Notes under the pieces: model-generated | What the model was told of the DNA's origin: nothing | Database searches by the model: none | What the model saw: only the letters and a program-made list of their open reading frames with translations | Assembly (NCBI GenBank): GCA_017848795.1 | Contig: JAFIHG010000025.1 | Coordinates: 1-50,600, forward strand | Length of the DNA: 50,600 bases | Source of the DNA: Candidatus Nanopelagicales bacterium | GTDB taxonomy: Bacteria; Actinomycetota; Actinomycetes; S36-B12; CAIYMF01 | Reading direction: 5' to 3' | Made by a program: the position numbers and the translations under genes | Shown here: positions 7,728 to 15,733 of the stretch, piece by piece | How the letters are laid out: every line of letters begins with the position of its first letter | How positions within the stretch are numbered: the stretch's first letter is position 1

Positions 7728-10369
7728 TCCTCACACCGGACCAGCGGCTACGGGTCTTCGTCAGCTCCACGCTCGGGGAGCTCGCGGCGGAACGGGCCGC
7801 GGTCAAGGACGCCGTGGAACGGCTGCGGCTGGCACCGATCATGTTCGAGCTCGGTGCGCGCAGCCACCCGCCTCGCGCGCTGTACCGGTCGTACCTCGAG
7901 CAGTCGCATGTGTTCCTCGCGCTGTATGCGGACCGCTACGGGTGGGTCGCCCCCGGCGAGCAGCTCTCCGGCCTCGAGGACGAGTACCGGTTGTCCGGCG
8001 AGCGCCCGAAGCTCGTGTACGTGCGCGAGCCGGCCCCCGAACGTGACCCGCGGCTCGCCGTCCTGCTGGAGGAGATCCGGGCCGATCCCGGTGCGACCGT
8101 GCGGACCTGGTCGAGCCTCGCGCAGCTCGTGGAGCAGGTGACCGACGACCTCGCGCGGCTGCTCGCGGCGGCGCTGGCGCCGAGCACCGGCACGGTGTCC
8201 CAGGCGGTGCGGGCCGCGCCCGGCGACACCGCCGCCGTGACCGCCCTGCCCGTACCGCCCACCTCGCTGGTCGGCCGGGACGCCGAGGTGGCAGCGGTCA
8301 AGGCGCTGGTGTGCCGGGACGACGTCCGCATGGTCACGGTCACCGGGATGGGCGGCATCGGGAAGTCCCGGCTGGCGCTCGAGGTCGCCCGCCAGGTCCA
8401 GGGAAGGTTCCCGGGCGGGGTCGTGTACGTCCCGTTCGCCGACGTGCCCGAGCACGCCATGATGGTCGGGAGCATCGCCACGCGCCTCGGCGTACGCCTC
8501 GACACGGTGCGAGAGCCGGCCGACGTCGTCGCCGAGGCGCTCGCGGACCGCGGCGAGGTGCTGCTCCTGCTCGACAACGCCGAACACGTCCGCGGCTCCG
8601 GTGACGAGCTCGGCGTCCTGGTCAACAGCTGCCCGGGCTTGACGATGCTCGTGACCAGCCGCAGTCGCATGCGGCTCGTCGCCGAGCACGACTACCCGCT
8701 GACCCCGCTCGCCGCCGGCGACACTCGGGCGGCAGGCTTCGGCGCGACGGACCCTCCCGCGGACCCGCAGATGCGTTCGGCCGCGGTGCAGCTGTTCCTG
8801 GAACGTGCCCGGTCGGCTCGCCCCGACCGCGACCTCGCGGCCGACCCGGTCGAGCTGCGCGCCGTCGCGGAGCTGTGCCGGATGCTCGACGGCCTGCCCC
8901 TGGCGATAGAGATCGCGGCCGCGCGTACCCGCCTGCTGCTGCCCAGCGCGCTGCGCGAACGGGTCGAGCGCCGCCTTGATCTGCCCGCGGCCCGGCTGAT
9001 CGACCTGCCGGCGCGGCAGCGGACCCTGCGCGCCACGCTCGACTGGAGCCACAGCCTGCTTCCGCCCGCCGCGCAGCGCCTCTTCGCCCAGCTCTCGACC
9101 TTCTCCGGTGGCGCCTCGCTCGCGGCGGTCGAGGACGTCGTGGAGGTCGAGGGTGACCTGCTCGACCTGCTCGCGACGCTCGCCGACCACAGCCTGCTCT
9201 CGGTCGACGCGACGGTCATCGATGCGCCGCGCTTCACGATGCTCGAGGTCGTACGGGAGTACGCCCGCGAGCAGCTCGCGGCCACCGGCGACGCCCCGCG
9301 GATCGATCGGTCGCACCGCGCCTGGGTGCGCCGGCTGGCAGAGCAGGCCCGTCCCGCACTGAGCGGTCGCGGTCATGCCGAGTGGCTCGAGCGGCTCGAG
9401 CTCGAGTCCGCCAACATCCGCATCGCCGGCACCCGCGCACACGCCGACGGCGACCCGGAGACGCTCGCGCACGTGGGGTTCTGCCTCTGGCTCTGGCTGT
9501 GGGCCCGCCACCACAGCCGCGAGGCGCAGCTCTGGATCGCACGTGCCCTCGACCACCCCGCACAGCTCACCCCGCTCACGCACGCGCGGCTACTCTGGTT
9601 GCTGAGCGCCGCGGCGCTGGAGCGGGGCGACAACGACGCGGCCTTCGCCCGGCTGGCCGAGGCCCGTACCCGGTTCGCGCCGTTGCACGACGAGGAGGGC
9701 GAGCTGCTCTGCGACTTCCTCGGCGCATCGTTGGCGCCGCTGCGCGGCGAGCTCGAAGCGGCGATCGAGACCTTCGCGCGCGTCGAGCCTTTGCTCGCCG
9801 CCCGAGGTGACGTCTACGTCGCGTCGGTGTGCGCGAGCACGGCCGGGATGCTGCTCGCGCAGCTGGGCCGGTTCGCGGAGGCCGAGGCCGTGCTCGACCG
9901 GGCGCTGTCCCACGCCGACGGCATCGACAACGCTGGGCTGCGCGCGGTGGCGTACATCGGACGCGGCTTCAGCCAGCTCGGACGCGGCGGCTTCGATCAA
10001 GCCGCCCGTGACCTCGTCGCCGGCGCGACCTGGGCGCACCGGTGCCGCAGCCCGGAAAGCTTGTCGTTCGCCGTCGACGGCCTCGCCGCCGTCCACCTGG
10101 CCCGCGGGGAGGCCGGCGAGAGCGCCGCGGCGTTGCTCGGGGCGGCGCAGGGGCTGCGCGAACGAGTGGGGATCGTGCCGTGGCCGGGGTTGCGCCCGGT
10201 GATGGCCGCAATCGCCGATGGCGTACGCGCCGCGGTGCCCGCTGAGGTCTTCGACCCCGCGTTCGCGCGTGGGCGTCACCTGGACCTCGACGCGATCCTC
10301 GACCTTGCTCGCCTGACGCCGCTCGGCGACGTCCTCGCGGTGCCGGCAGGTGCGCCCGGGCCGCCGTAG
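7724..10369 (+). CDS. DUF4062-STAND NTPase-TPR protein, intact paralogue
   Basis: 881 residues. DUF4062 occupies about 8-150 (RVFVSSTLGELAAERAAV at its start, YADRYGW, RPKLVYVREP). A SLVGRDAEV linker leads to an NB-ARC-type P-loop ATPase, about 183-430: Walker A GMGGIGKSRLA, Walker B EVLLLLDNAEH, sensor LVTSRSRMRL and GLPLAIEIAAARTRLLLP. A winged-helix-like segment (RATLDWSHSLL) and TPR-like helices fill the rest; there is no LuxR or other DNA-binding tail. STAND proteins with N-terminal effector and C-terminal sensor repeats are switch ATPases found in signalling and in bacterial immunity. DUF4062 occurs at STAND N-termini, but its activity is not something I can state. GTG 7724 overlaps the preceding TGA, so the two are coupled. 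Confidence 0.85.
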   Translation: MILTPDQRLRVFVSSTLGELAAERAAVKDAVERLRLAPIMFELGARSHPPRALYRSYLEQSHVFLALYADRYGWVAPGEQLSGLEDEYRLSGERPKLVYVREPAPERDPRLAVLLEEIRADPGATVRTWSSLAQLVEQVTDDLARLLAAALAPSTGTVSQAVRAAPGDTAAVTALPVPPTSLVGRDAEVAAVKALVCRDDVRMVTVTGMGGIGKSRLALEVARQVQGRFPGGVVYVPFADVPEHAMMVGSIATRLGVRLDTVREPADVVAEALADRGEVLLLLDNAEHVRGSGDELGVLVNSCPGLTMLVTSRSRMRLVAEHDYPLTPLAAGDTRAAGFGATDPPADPQMRSAAVQLFLERARSARPDRDLAADPVELRAVAELCRMLDGLPLAIEIAAARTRLLLPSALRERVERRLDLPAARLIDLPARQRTLRATLDWSHSLLPPAAQRLFAQLSTFSGGASLAAVEDVVEVEGDLLDLLATLADHSLLSVDATVIDAPRFTMLEVVREYAREQLAATGDAPRIDRSHRAWVRRLAEQARPALSGRGHAEWLERLELESANIRIAGTRAHADGDPETLAHVGFCLWLWLWARHHSREAQLWIARALDHPAQLTPLTHARLLWLLSAAALERGDNDAAFARLAEARTRFAPLHDEEGELLCDFLGASLAPLRGELEAAIETFARVEPLLAARGDVYVASVCASTAGMLLAQLGRFAEAEAVLDRALSHADGIDNAGLRAVAYIGRGFSQLGRGGFDQAARDLVAGATWAHRCRSPESLSFAVDGLAAVHLARGEAGESAAALLGAAQGLRERVGIVPWPGLRPVMAAIADGVRAAVPAEVFDPAFARGRHLDLDAILDLARLTPLGDVLAVPAGAPGPP

Positions 10370-10389
10370 CCGATGTGACGCCGGCGGGT

Positions 10390-10395
10390 CACGAT
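10390..10395 (+). promoter_or_regulatory. Putative -10 hexamer, leaderless start of M15-like gene
   Basis: CACGAT, six bases, then ATG at 10402. The first base departs from TANNNT, so support rests mainly on spacing and on the absence of a ribosome-binding site. It lies 20 bp after the stop of the STAND gene. Confidence 0.35.
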
Positions 10396-10401
10396 GGCCG
10401 G

Positions 10402-11423
10402 ATGGACGAGCGCAGGGAGCGGCTGCGGCGGCGCGAGGTGCTCGCCGGGCTCGCCGGCGCGGCGCTGACCGGCCTGGCCGGATGCTCGGCAGGCACGGAT
10501 CCGACGCCGTCGCCGAGCAGCGGCACGCCCGGTCGCACCGGCACGCTCGTACCGTCCCCGCCGACGCCCACGTCGAGCCGCCCGCCGCCGAGTCCGTCCG
10601 TGACGCGGACCCCGCTCCCGACGCCCGTTCCGTGGCGCCCGGCGCCGCGGGACGCCGCGCCGCAGGCCAAGCTCGCTGCCGTACGCGCCCTCGTCGCGGC
10701 CGGTACGTGGGGACCCGGCACGCCCGGCGCGGTCGGCGCGCGGCTGCGTGGTCTGCGCATCGACGGGCGCGCGCGCCGGGCACTCGAGCGCAGCGGCATT
10801 GCGACCGGCGCGTCCGAGGCAGTTGCGCAGGTGCGGGTCGCGCAACTCGGCGGACTGCTGCCGGACAGCGCGAGCGTCATGGTCGTGCTCGAGCAGCAGA
10901 CGCCTGCCGGAGCCCGCGACCGGACCTACGACGTGCGGCTGCGCCGCCGCGGTGGGTGGACCGTCTCCGACGTGCTGCCCGCCCGCCCCGGCCCGCCGCT
11001 GCCGCGGAACGCGCTGAGCGAAACCGCGCGGCGGGCGCTGGCGACGCGCGCGCTGCGCCTGCCCGCCGACGCCCGTGCCGACATCGCCAGCGGCGAGGAG
11101 GACGACCGGTTGCTCCGGCTGCTCGTCCGGCTGGCCGCCGACCACGACCTCGACGTGACGGTGCTGCGATCCGGTCACCCGTACCGCATCTTCGACAAAC
11201 CCCAGGTGAGCGACCACAGCCGCGGGCGCGCGGCCGACATCTGGGCGATCGACGGCCGTCCGGTGATCGAGGACTCCCACGATCGGGTCGTCGCGTTCAT
11301 GCGTCGCGCCGCCGAGCTCGGCGCGTACCAGGTCGGCGGACCCTGGGACCCCAGCCACCGGCGGCGCCGTACTACACGAACGCGGTCCATCTCGACCACG
11401 TGCACGTCGGTGTCCCGGCCTGA
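10402..11423 (+). pseudogene. Tat lipoprotein with M15-like peptidase domain, frameshifted
   Basis: The N-terminus has a twin arginine in RRREVLAGLAG and a lipobox LAGC, predicting Tat export and lipid anchoring. A Pro/Ser/Thr-rich linker follows. The C-terminal domain carries the M15/LAS zinc-peptidase signature DHSRGRAADIW, and then, only in another frame, AVHLDHVHVG with the HxH ligand pair. The switch lies near 11351 in a run of four C; a fifth C joins GGPWDP to QPPAAPYYTNAVHLDH and ends at 11423. Without repair, translation runs on out of frame into the region of the next small gene, losing the metal site. Likely role: cell-wall peptide trimming, or a related non-peptidase fold. It could be a genuine null or a sequence error. 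Confidence 0.7.
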
Positions 11424-11478
11424 GGCGGCCGCCGCAGGCGCGCCTCCGGTGGCCGGTCCGGCCGATGCCCGGAACACT

Positions 11479-11510
11479 GGGGGACCGGAACAGCGGGGGA
11501 CCGGAACAGC
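11479..11510. repeat. 16-bp tandem repeat, two perfect copies
   Basis: The unit gggggaccggaacagc occurs twice head to tail, with a degenerate partial copy just before it (ccggaacact). It sits between the M15-like gene and the ribosome-binding site of the small gene at 11527. No function is evident. Confidence 0.8.
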
Positions 11511-11526
11511 GATGAGGGAGGCGGGC

Positions 11527-11685
11527 ATGTCCGAGCAGCACGCGGAGACGCCGGGATCGGTGGCGGAGACGCTCGCCGGCCAGGCCAAGGACGTCGCCGA
11601 GGAGGGCTGGCAGGGCCGCCCGCCCGCCGAGCAGCAGGACGCGGACCCGGGCCGGCCGGACGCGGACGACGGCGCCGATTCCTGA
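11527..11685 (+). CDS. Small acidic hypothetical protein (52 aa)
   Basis: I do not recognise this protein. It is short, hydrophilic and rich in Glu, Asp, Gln and Ala (for example AETLAGQAKDVAEEGWQG), with no membrane segment or cysteine. The ATG follows a good ribosome-binding stretch (agggaggcgggc), the main reason for calling it. The frame is the same as that of the out-of-frame read-through from the upstream gene, so annotation software may wrongly fuse the two. The next gene starts 18 bp downstream on the same strand. Confidence 0.55.
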   Translation: MSEQHAETPGSVAETLAGQAKDVAEEGWQGRPPAEQQDADPGRPDADDGADS

Positions 11686-11703
11686 GCGGATCGGGCAGCC
11701 GCG

Positions 11704-12387
11704 GTGAGCGAGGACCGGGGCGTGCTGTTCGACGTGGACGGCACGCTCGTGGACACCACGTACCTGCACGCGATCTGCTGGGCGGAGGCACTGCGCCAGT
11801 ACGGCGACGCGTGCCCCATGTCCGTCGTGCACCGCGCCATCGGGATGGGGTCGGCCGAGCTGCTCGACCACCTGCTGGGCGCGGACCGTTCCGAGCAGGA
11901 CCGCGCCCAGGACGCGGCCCGCCGGGCCGCCCACCTGACGCTGTACAAGCAGCACTGGGGCCGGTTGACGCCGCTTCCCGGCGCCGCGGAGCTGGTACGC
12001 ACCTGCGCGGCGCGCGGGCTGCGTACCGTGCTGGCCTCCTCGGCGAGCGAGGAGGAGCTGGCCGCGCTGCGCGCCGTGCTCGACGCCGACGACGCCATCG
12101 ACGTCGCGACCAGCTCCGACGACGCCGACGCGGGAAAGCCCGAGCCGGACATCCTGCAGGCGGCCCTCACCGCGGCCGACCTGACGCCGGAGCGGGCGGT
12201 CTTCGTGGGTGACGCAGTGTGGGACGCCGCTGCAGCGGCGCGCACCGGGCTGCGCTTCGTGGGGGTCACGAGCGGCGGCACGAGCGCCGCCGAGCTGCGG
12301 GAGGCCGGCGCGGTGGAGGTCTGGCGCGACGCCGCCGAGCTGGTGACCAACTGGGACGAGAGCATCGTGGGCCGGCTCACCGGCTGA
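11704..12387 (+). CDS. HAD-superfamily hydrolase (phosphatase/phosphoglucomutase type)
   Basis: A 227-residue haloacid-dehalogenase-type phosphotransferase. Motif I is FDVDGTLVD with nucleophile D10 and D12, motif II is LASSAS, motif III is the lysine in AGKPEPD, and motif IV is FVGDAVWD. The inserted cap after motif I is helical (subclass I), as in phosphoglycolate phosphatase and beta-phosphoglucomutase relatives. The substrate is not determinable. The start is a GTG (11704). It ends about 80 bp before the next gene, which appears to have its own promoter. Confidence 0.85.
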   Translation: MSEDRGVLFDVDGTLVDTTYLHAICWAEALRQYGDACPMSVVHRAIGMGSAELLDHLLGADRSEQDRAQDAARRAAHLTLYKQHWGRLTPLPGAAELVRTCAARGLRTVLASSASEEELAALRAVLDADDAIDVATSSDDADAGKPEPDILQAALTAADLTPERAVFVGDAVWDAAAAARTGLRFVGVTSGGTSAAELREAGAVEVWRDAAELVTNWDESIVGRLTG

Positions 12388-12407
12388 CCGACCCGCTGCG
12401 GCAGACC

Positions 12408-12437
12408 TTGACCGTTCTTTGAACAATCAGTCAGGAT
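12408..12437 (+). promoter_or_regulatory. Putative promoter with GTTC-TTT-GAAC inverted repeat
   Basis: TTGACC (12408-12413), an 18-base spacer and CAGGAT (12432-12437) give a SigA-like promoter about 30 bp before the start of the FAD oxidoreductase. Within the spacer, 12414-12424 reads gttctttgaac, a perfect 4-3-4 inverted repeat that could bind a repressor. The stretch is noticeably richer in A+T than its surroundings. Confidence 0.4.
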
Positions 12438-12466
12438 CAGGCCGGTCGTCTACCTGGGAGGTCGCC

Positions 12467-14065
12467 GTGAACGTCGTCGCCGAGAAGCTGGGCCGGATCG
12501 GGCTGCCCGCGCCGGTCGCCGAGCTGGCGCAGCGCACCTGGGACGTGATCGTGGTCGGCGGCGGCCACAACGGGCTGACCTGCGCGGCGTACCTCGCCCG
12601 GGCCGGCCAGCGGGTGCTGCTCCTCGAGGCGCAGGAGCGGCTCGGCGGTGCGTGCACCCTCGAGCGCCCGTTCCAGGACGAGCGGTACGTGATCAGCCCG
12701 TGCGCGTACGTCGTCGGGCTGCTCGACGACACCGTCATCGACGACCTGCAGCTGCGCCGGCGCGGCCTCGAGGTCTACCTCGCCGACCCACAGCTGTGGA
12801 TCCCCTTCGACGACGGCACGGCGTTCGCGCAGTGGATGGACGAGGAGCGCACCATCCGCGAGCTGCGCGAGGACCTGCGCCTGCCGCAGCGGGAGATCGA
12901 TGGCTATCTCGCGTACGAGAAGTTCTTCGACGACATGCGTATCAAGCTCCGCAAGGGCCCCCGCGACACCTGGGTGGGTGACTCCCCGACGCGCGCGGAG
13001 ATCGAGGAGATCCTCGGCGACAAGACCATGATCGACGCGATGTACGAGGCGTCGATCGCGGACGTGCTCGACGAGTTCGTCACCGACCAGCGGCTCAAGG
13101 ACGCGCTCTACGGGCAGGGAGTGATCGGCACGTACGCCGGGCCGAAGGATCCCGGCACCGCGTGGGTGAAGCTGATGCACTTCATCGGCGAGGTCGACGG
13201 TTCCCCCGCGGTGTGGGGCTACGTCAAGGGCGGCATGGGGATGATCAGCTTCGCGATCGCCGATGCCGCCCAGGACGCCGGAGCGGTGCTGGCGGCCGGC
13301 GTGCCGGTCGCGCAGATCCTTCCGGGCGAGGGGGTGCGCCTGGACGACGGCACCCTGATCCGCGCGTCGCGGGTCGTGTGCAACGCCGACCCGAAGCGGC
13401 TGCTCGCGATGGTGCCGGACGAGGCGATGCCGACCGCGTACCGGGAACGGATCGAGCGCTGGGACATCACCAGCCCGGTGGTGAAGTTCAACGCCGCGCT
13501 GCACCGGCTGCCCTCGTGGACCGCCGCGCCCGGCGAGACCTTCATGGCCCGCGGCACCGTCGACGTGACGCCGGGGCTCGATGCCGCGCAGGAGTCGTTC
13601 GACGCGTGCGTGCGCGGCGAGCCGTCAGTCGGCTTCGGGGAGATCTACGTCCAGACGCTGCACGACCCGAGCCCGGCACCGGCCGGCAAGCACCTGATGA
13701 GCGTGTTCGGCCAGTACGCGCCGTACGACCTCGCCGGCGGCTGGGACGCGCGGCGCGCCGAGGTCGGCCAGCAGTTCCTCGACCTGATCGGACGGTACGC
13801 ACCCGACTTCACCGACTGCCTCGTCGAGTACGAGGTGCTCGGCCCGCCCGACATCGAAGCGCGTACCGGGCTCACCGGCGGTCACATCTTCCAGGGCGAG
13901 GTGCGGCCGGACCAGATGTGGGAGAACCGGTTCGCGGCCCGTACCGACATGGCCGGGGTCTACCTGTGCGGCGCCGCGACCCACCCCGCCGGCGGCGTCG
14001 TCGCCACCAACGGCCGGAACGCCGCCAGCGCGCTGCTCGCCGACGTCGAGGCGGCCGAGCTCTGA
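12467..14065 (+). CDS. Phytoene-dehydrogenase-like FAD oxidoreductase
   Basis: About 532 residues, related to phytoene desaturase-like proteins (COG1233, PYROXD2-like). The N-terminal dinucleotide fold reads VIVVGGGHNGLTCAAYLARAG, cut here to the core VVGGGHNGL, followed by LLLEAQERLGGAC. The C-terminal FAD-contact motif is YLCGAATHPAGGV. No carotenoid genes (crtB, crtE) are nearby, so a carotenoid role is not supported; members of this group act on varied unsaturated or lipid-like substrates. I chose GTG 12467 because CTGGGAGGTC precedes it; an upstream in-frame TTG at 12419 lacks such support and lies inside the predicted promoter. Confidence 0.85.
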   Translation: MNVVAEKLGRIGLPAPVAELAQRTWDVIVVGGGHNGLTCAAYLARAGQRVLLLEAQERLGGACTLERPFQDERYVISPCAYVVGLLDDTVIDDLQLRRRGLEVYLADPQLWIPFDDGTAFAQWMDEERTIRELREDLRLPQREIDGYLAYEKFFDDMRIKLRKGPRDTWVGDSPTRAEIEEILGDKTMIDAMYEASIADVLDEFVTDQRLKDALYGQGVIGTYAGPKDPGTAWVKLMHFIGEVDGSPAVWGYVKGGMGMISFAIADAAQDAGAVLAAGVPVAQILPGEGVRLDDGTLIRASRVVCNADPKRLLAMVPDEAMPTAYRERIERWDITSPVVKFNAALHRLPSWTAAPGETFMARGTVDVTPGLDAAQESFDACVRGEPSVGFGEIYVQTLHDPSPAPAGKHLMSVFGQYAPYDLAGGWDARRAEVGQQFLDLIGRYAPDFTDCLVEYEVLGPPDIEARTGLTGGHIFQGEVRPDQMWENRFAARTDMAGVYLCGAATHPAGGVVATNGRNAASALLADVEAAEL

Positions 14066-14258
14066 CCAGCCTCCGTACCGACGTCACTGCCTGGGCGGCG
14101 ACCTATCGCTCCGGAAACGGGCCGTAACCCGCCACCGGGACAGTGACGCCCGAGAACGGCGGCTGAGGATCCGCGATGAATCCTGCCGAACCAGATGCCG
14201 GGGGGTGAGCCGGGACGTAGGTTGGGTGGTCAACCCGGTGGACGTCGAGGGAGGCGAG

Positions 14259-14690
14259 ATGCTGGTCGTCGACATCTTGCGCGGCAAGGGGTCGGGAGTC
14301 GTCACGGTGGCGCCGCAGGACACGGTCGCCGAGCTGGTCGCCACGCTCGCCGAGCAGCGGATCGGCGCCGCCGTGGTGAGCTCGGACGGCAGGCACGTGT
14401 CGGGCATCGTCAGCGAACGGGACGTCGTACGCGCCCTCGCCAGCCATGGAGAGAGCGCGTTCGGGCTTTCCGTGGAGCAGATCGCGACCCGTGAGGTCGC
14501 GGTCGCCGCGCCCGGAGACCGGCTCGAGCACCTCGCCGAGGTCATGACCGAACGCCGGTTCCGGCACCTGCCGATCGTCGTCGACGGCGAGCTGCAGGGC
14601 ATCGTCAGCATCGGCGACGTCGTCAAGGGGCGGCTGGCGGAGCTCGAGCACGAGCGCGAGGCGCTCACCGACTACATCACCGGCCAGTAA
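14259..14690 (+). CDS. Tandem CBS-domain protein
   Basis: 143 residues made almost entirely of two CBS domains: VVTVAPQDTVAELVATL to GIVSERDVVRAL, and VAVAAPGDRLEHLAEVM to GIVSIGDVVKGRL. Pairs of CBS domains bind adenosyl ligands such as AMP, ATP or S-adenosylmethionine and regulate partners. No effector domain is attached, so it probably acts as a free sensor or regulatory subunit. The ATG at 14259 follows a strong ribosome-binding stretch (gagggaggcgag). The 193 bp upstream holds nothing I can assign. Confidence 0.88.
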   Translation: MLVVDILRGKGSGVVTVAPQDTVAELVATLAEQRIGAAVVSSDGRHVSGIVSERDVVRALASHGESAFGLSVEQIATREVAVAAPGDRLEHLAEVMTERRFRHLPIVVDGELQGIVSIGDVVKGRLAELEHEREALTDYITGQ

Positions 14691-14723
14691 CGCCGTACGC
14701 GTCGGGGGAGCGTCGGCCGTCCC

Positions 14724-14729
14724 TACACT
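14724..14729 (+). promoter_or_regulatory. Putative -10 hexamer before the thioesterase gene
   Basis: TACACT matches TANNNT well and ends eight bases before ATG 14738. Transcription would start at or within a base or two of the start codon, making the message leaderless or nearly so. Confidence 0.45.
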
Positions 14730-14737
14730 GGGTCGCC

Positions 14738-15130
14738 ATGGCGCGGTTCGTCCACGAGGTTCACATGCGCTGGTCCGACATGGATGCGTACCGGCACATC
14801 AACAACTCGGCGTACCTGCAGTACCTGGAAGAGGCCCGGGTGGTGATGTTCTTCCACCGCCACACCGGGTTCTCCCAGGGCACCGTGATCGCCCGGCACG
14901 AGATCGACTACCTGCGGCCGGTGATCTACCACCCCGAGCCACTGCGGCTCGAGCTGTGGGTCGAGGACGTGCGCGGTGCGAGCTTCGCGGTCCGCTACGA
15001 GGTGTACGACGGCGAGACGCTCGCGGCGACCGCGGCGACCCGCTGCGTCACGTTCGACTTCGCCTCCAACGCCCCGCGCCGGTTGACGGGCGAGGAGCGC
15101 GAGATCCTCGGTGCGTTCGCCGACGTGTAG
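14738..15130 (+). CDS. Acyl-CoA thioesterase, 4HBT hot-dog family
   Basis: 130 residues with the 4-hydroxybenzoyl-CoA thioesterase signature RWSDMDAYRHINNSAYLQYLE near the N-terminus, which carries the catalytic Asp and the HxNN turn. The rest matches a single hot-dog fold, with DYLRPV and RYEVYDGE strands. Such YbgC/FadM-like enzymes cleave acyl-CoA thioesters; acyl specificity is unknown. It converges with the DUF1348 gene, the stops being only four bases apart. Confidence 0.85.
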   Translation: MARFVHEVHMRWSDMDAYRHINNSAYLQYLEEARVVMFFHRHTGFSQGTVIARHEIDYLRPVIYHPEPLRLELWVEDVRGASFAVRYEVYDGETLAATAATRCVTFDFASNAPRRLTGEEREILGAFADV

Positions 15131-15134
15131 CGCG

Positions 15135-15590
15135 TCACTGCAGGGGGATCACGTCCTTGCCGTGGTCCTCCTTCGGGCGGGGACCGAAGATGCGGCGCTC
15201 GGCCTCGGTGATGCGGATGTCGTCGATGCTCGACTCGCGGCGGACGTTGAGCCCCTCGTCGTCGTACTCCCACAGCTCGTTGCCGTAGCTGCGCCACCAC
15301 TGGCCGGAGGGGTCGTGGCTCTCGTACTGGTAGCGGACCGCGATGCGGTTGCCGTGGAAGGCCCACATCTGCTTGCGCAACGCATAGTCGAGCTCGCGTT
15401 CCCACTTCTGCTTCAAGAACTCGATGATCTGCGCGCGGCCGGTGACGAAGCTGTCGCGGTTGCGCCACACGGAGTCGGCGCTGTAGCCGAGGGCGACGCG
15501 CTCGGGGTCGCGGCTGTTCCAGGCGTCCTCTGCGCCCTGGACCTTCGCGATCGCGCTCGCCTCGTCGAACGGCGGCAACGGTGCTGGCAT
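15135..15590 (-). CDS. DUF1348 / NTF2-like protein
   Basis: 151 residues of the SnoaL/NTF2-like DUF1348 family. Recognisable family segments are [61 protein letters not shown] and ESSIDDIRI. The fold is an alpha+beta barrel that binds small ligands; the biochemical role of DUF1348 is not established. The ATG at 15590 is preceded by AAGGGAG at good spacing and divides the gene from an in-frame, arginine-rich upstream extension that does not look like protein. Confidence 0.85.
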   Translation of the reverse strand: MPAPLPPFDEASAIAKVQGAEDAWNSRDPERVALGYSADSVWRNRDSFVTGRAQIIEFLKQKWERELDYALRKQMWAFHGNRIAVRYQYESHDPSGQWWRSYGNELWEYDDEGLNVRRESSIDDIRITEAERRIFGPRPKEDHGKDVIPLQ

Positions 15591-15721
15591 GACTCGCTCC
15601 CTTCTGCGGGGGCGCCCGCCCCTCCTCAACGTAACCCCCGTGCGCGTACCGCGGGGCGGCCGAGAGCGCGCGAGCGGGTGCTTCGAGCGCACGTCGCGGT
15701 CGCCCAGTGGCGCGCGTCGGG

Positions 15722-15727
15722 TACAAC
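15722..15727 (+). promoter_or_regulatory. Putative -10 hexamer, leaderless start of NERD-helicase gene
   Basis: TACAAC, six bases, then ATG at 15734. The last base departs from TANNNT. The spacing supports 15734 over an in-frame upstream GTG at 15707. Confidence 0.35.
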
Positions 15728-15733
15728 TTGGCC

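Noticed and set aside
11424-11526. Extension of the lipoprotein frame to 11685 (436 codons)
   Set aside because: It arises only because the frameshift bypasses the stop at 11423; the end of that frame is the separate 52-aa gene with its own ribosome-binding site.
12467-14065. Carotenoid biosynthesis cluster
   Set aside because: The phytoene-dehydrogenase-like protein has no crtB/crtE/crtY neighbours and belongs to a broad oxidoreductase group.
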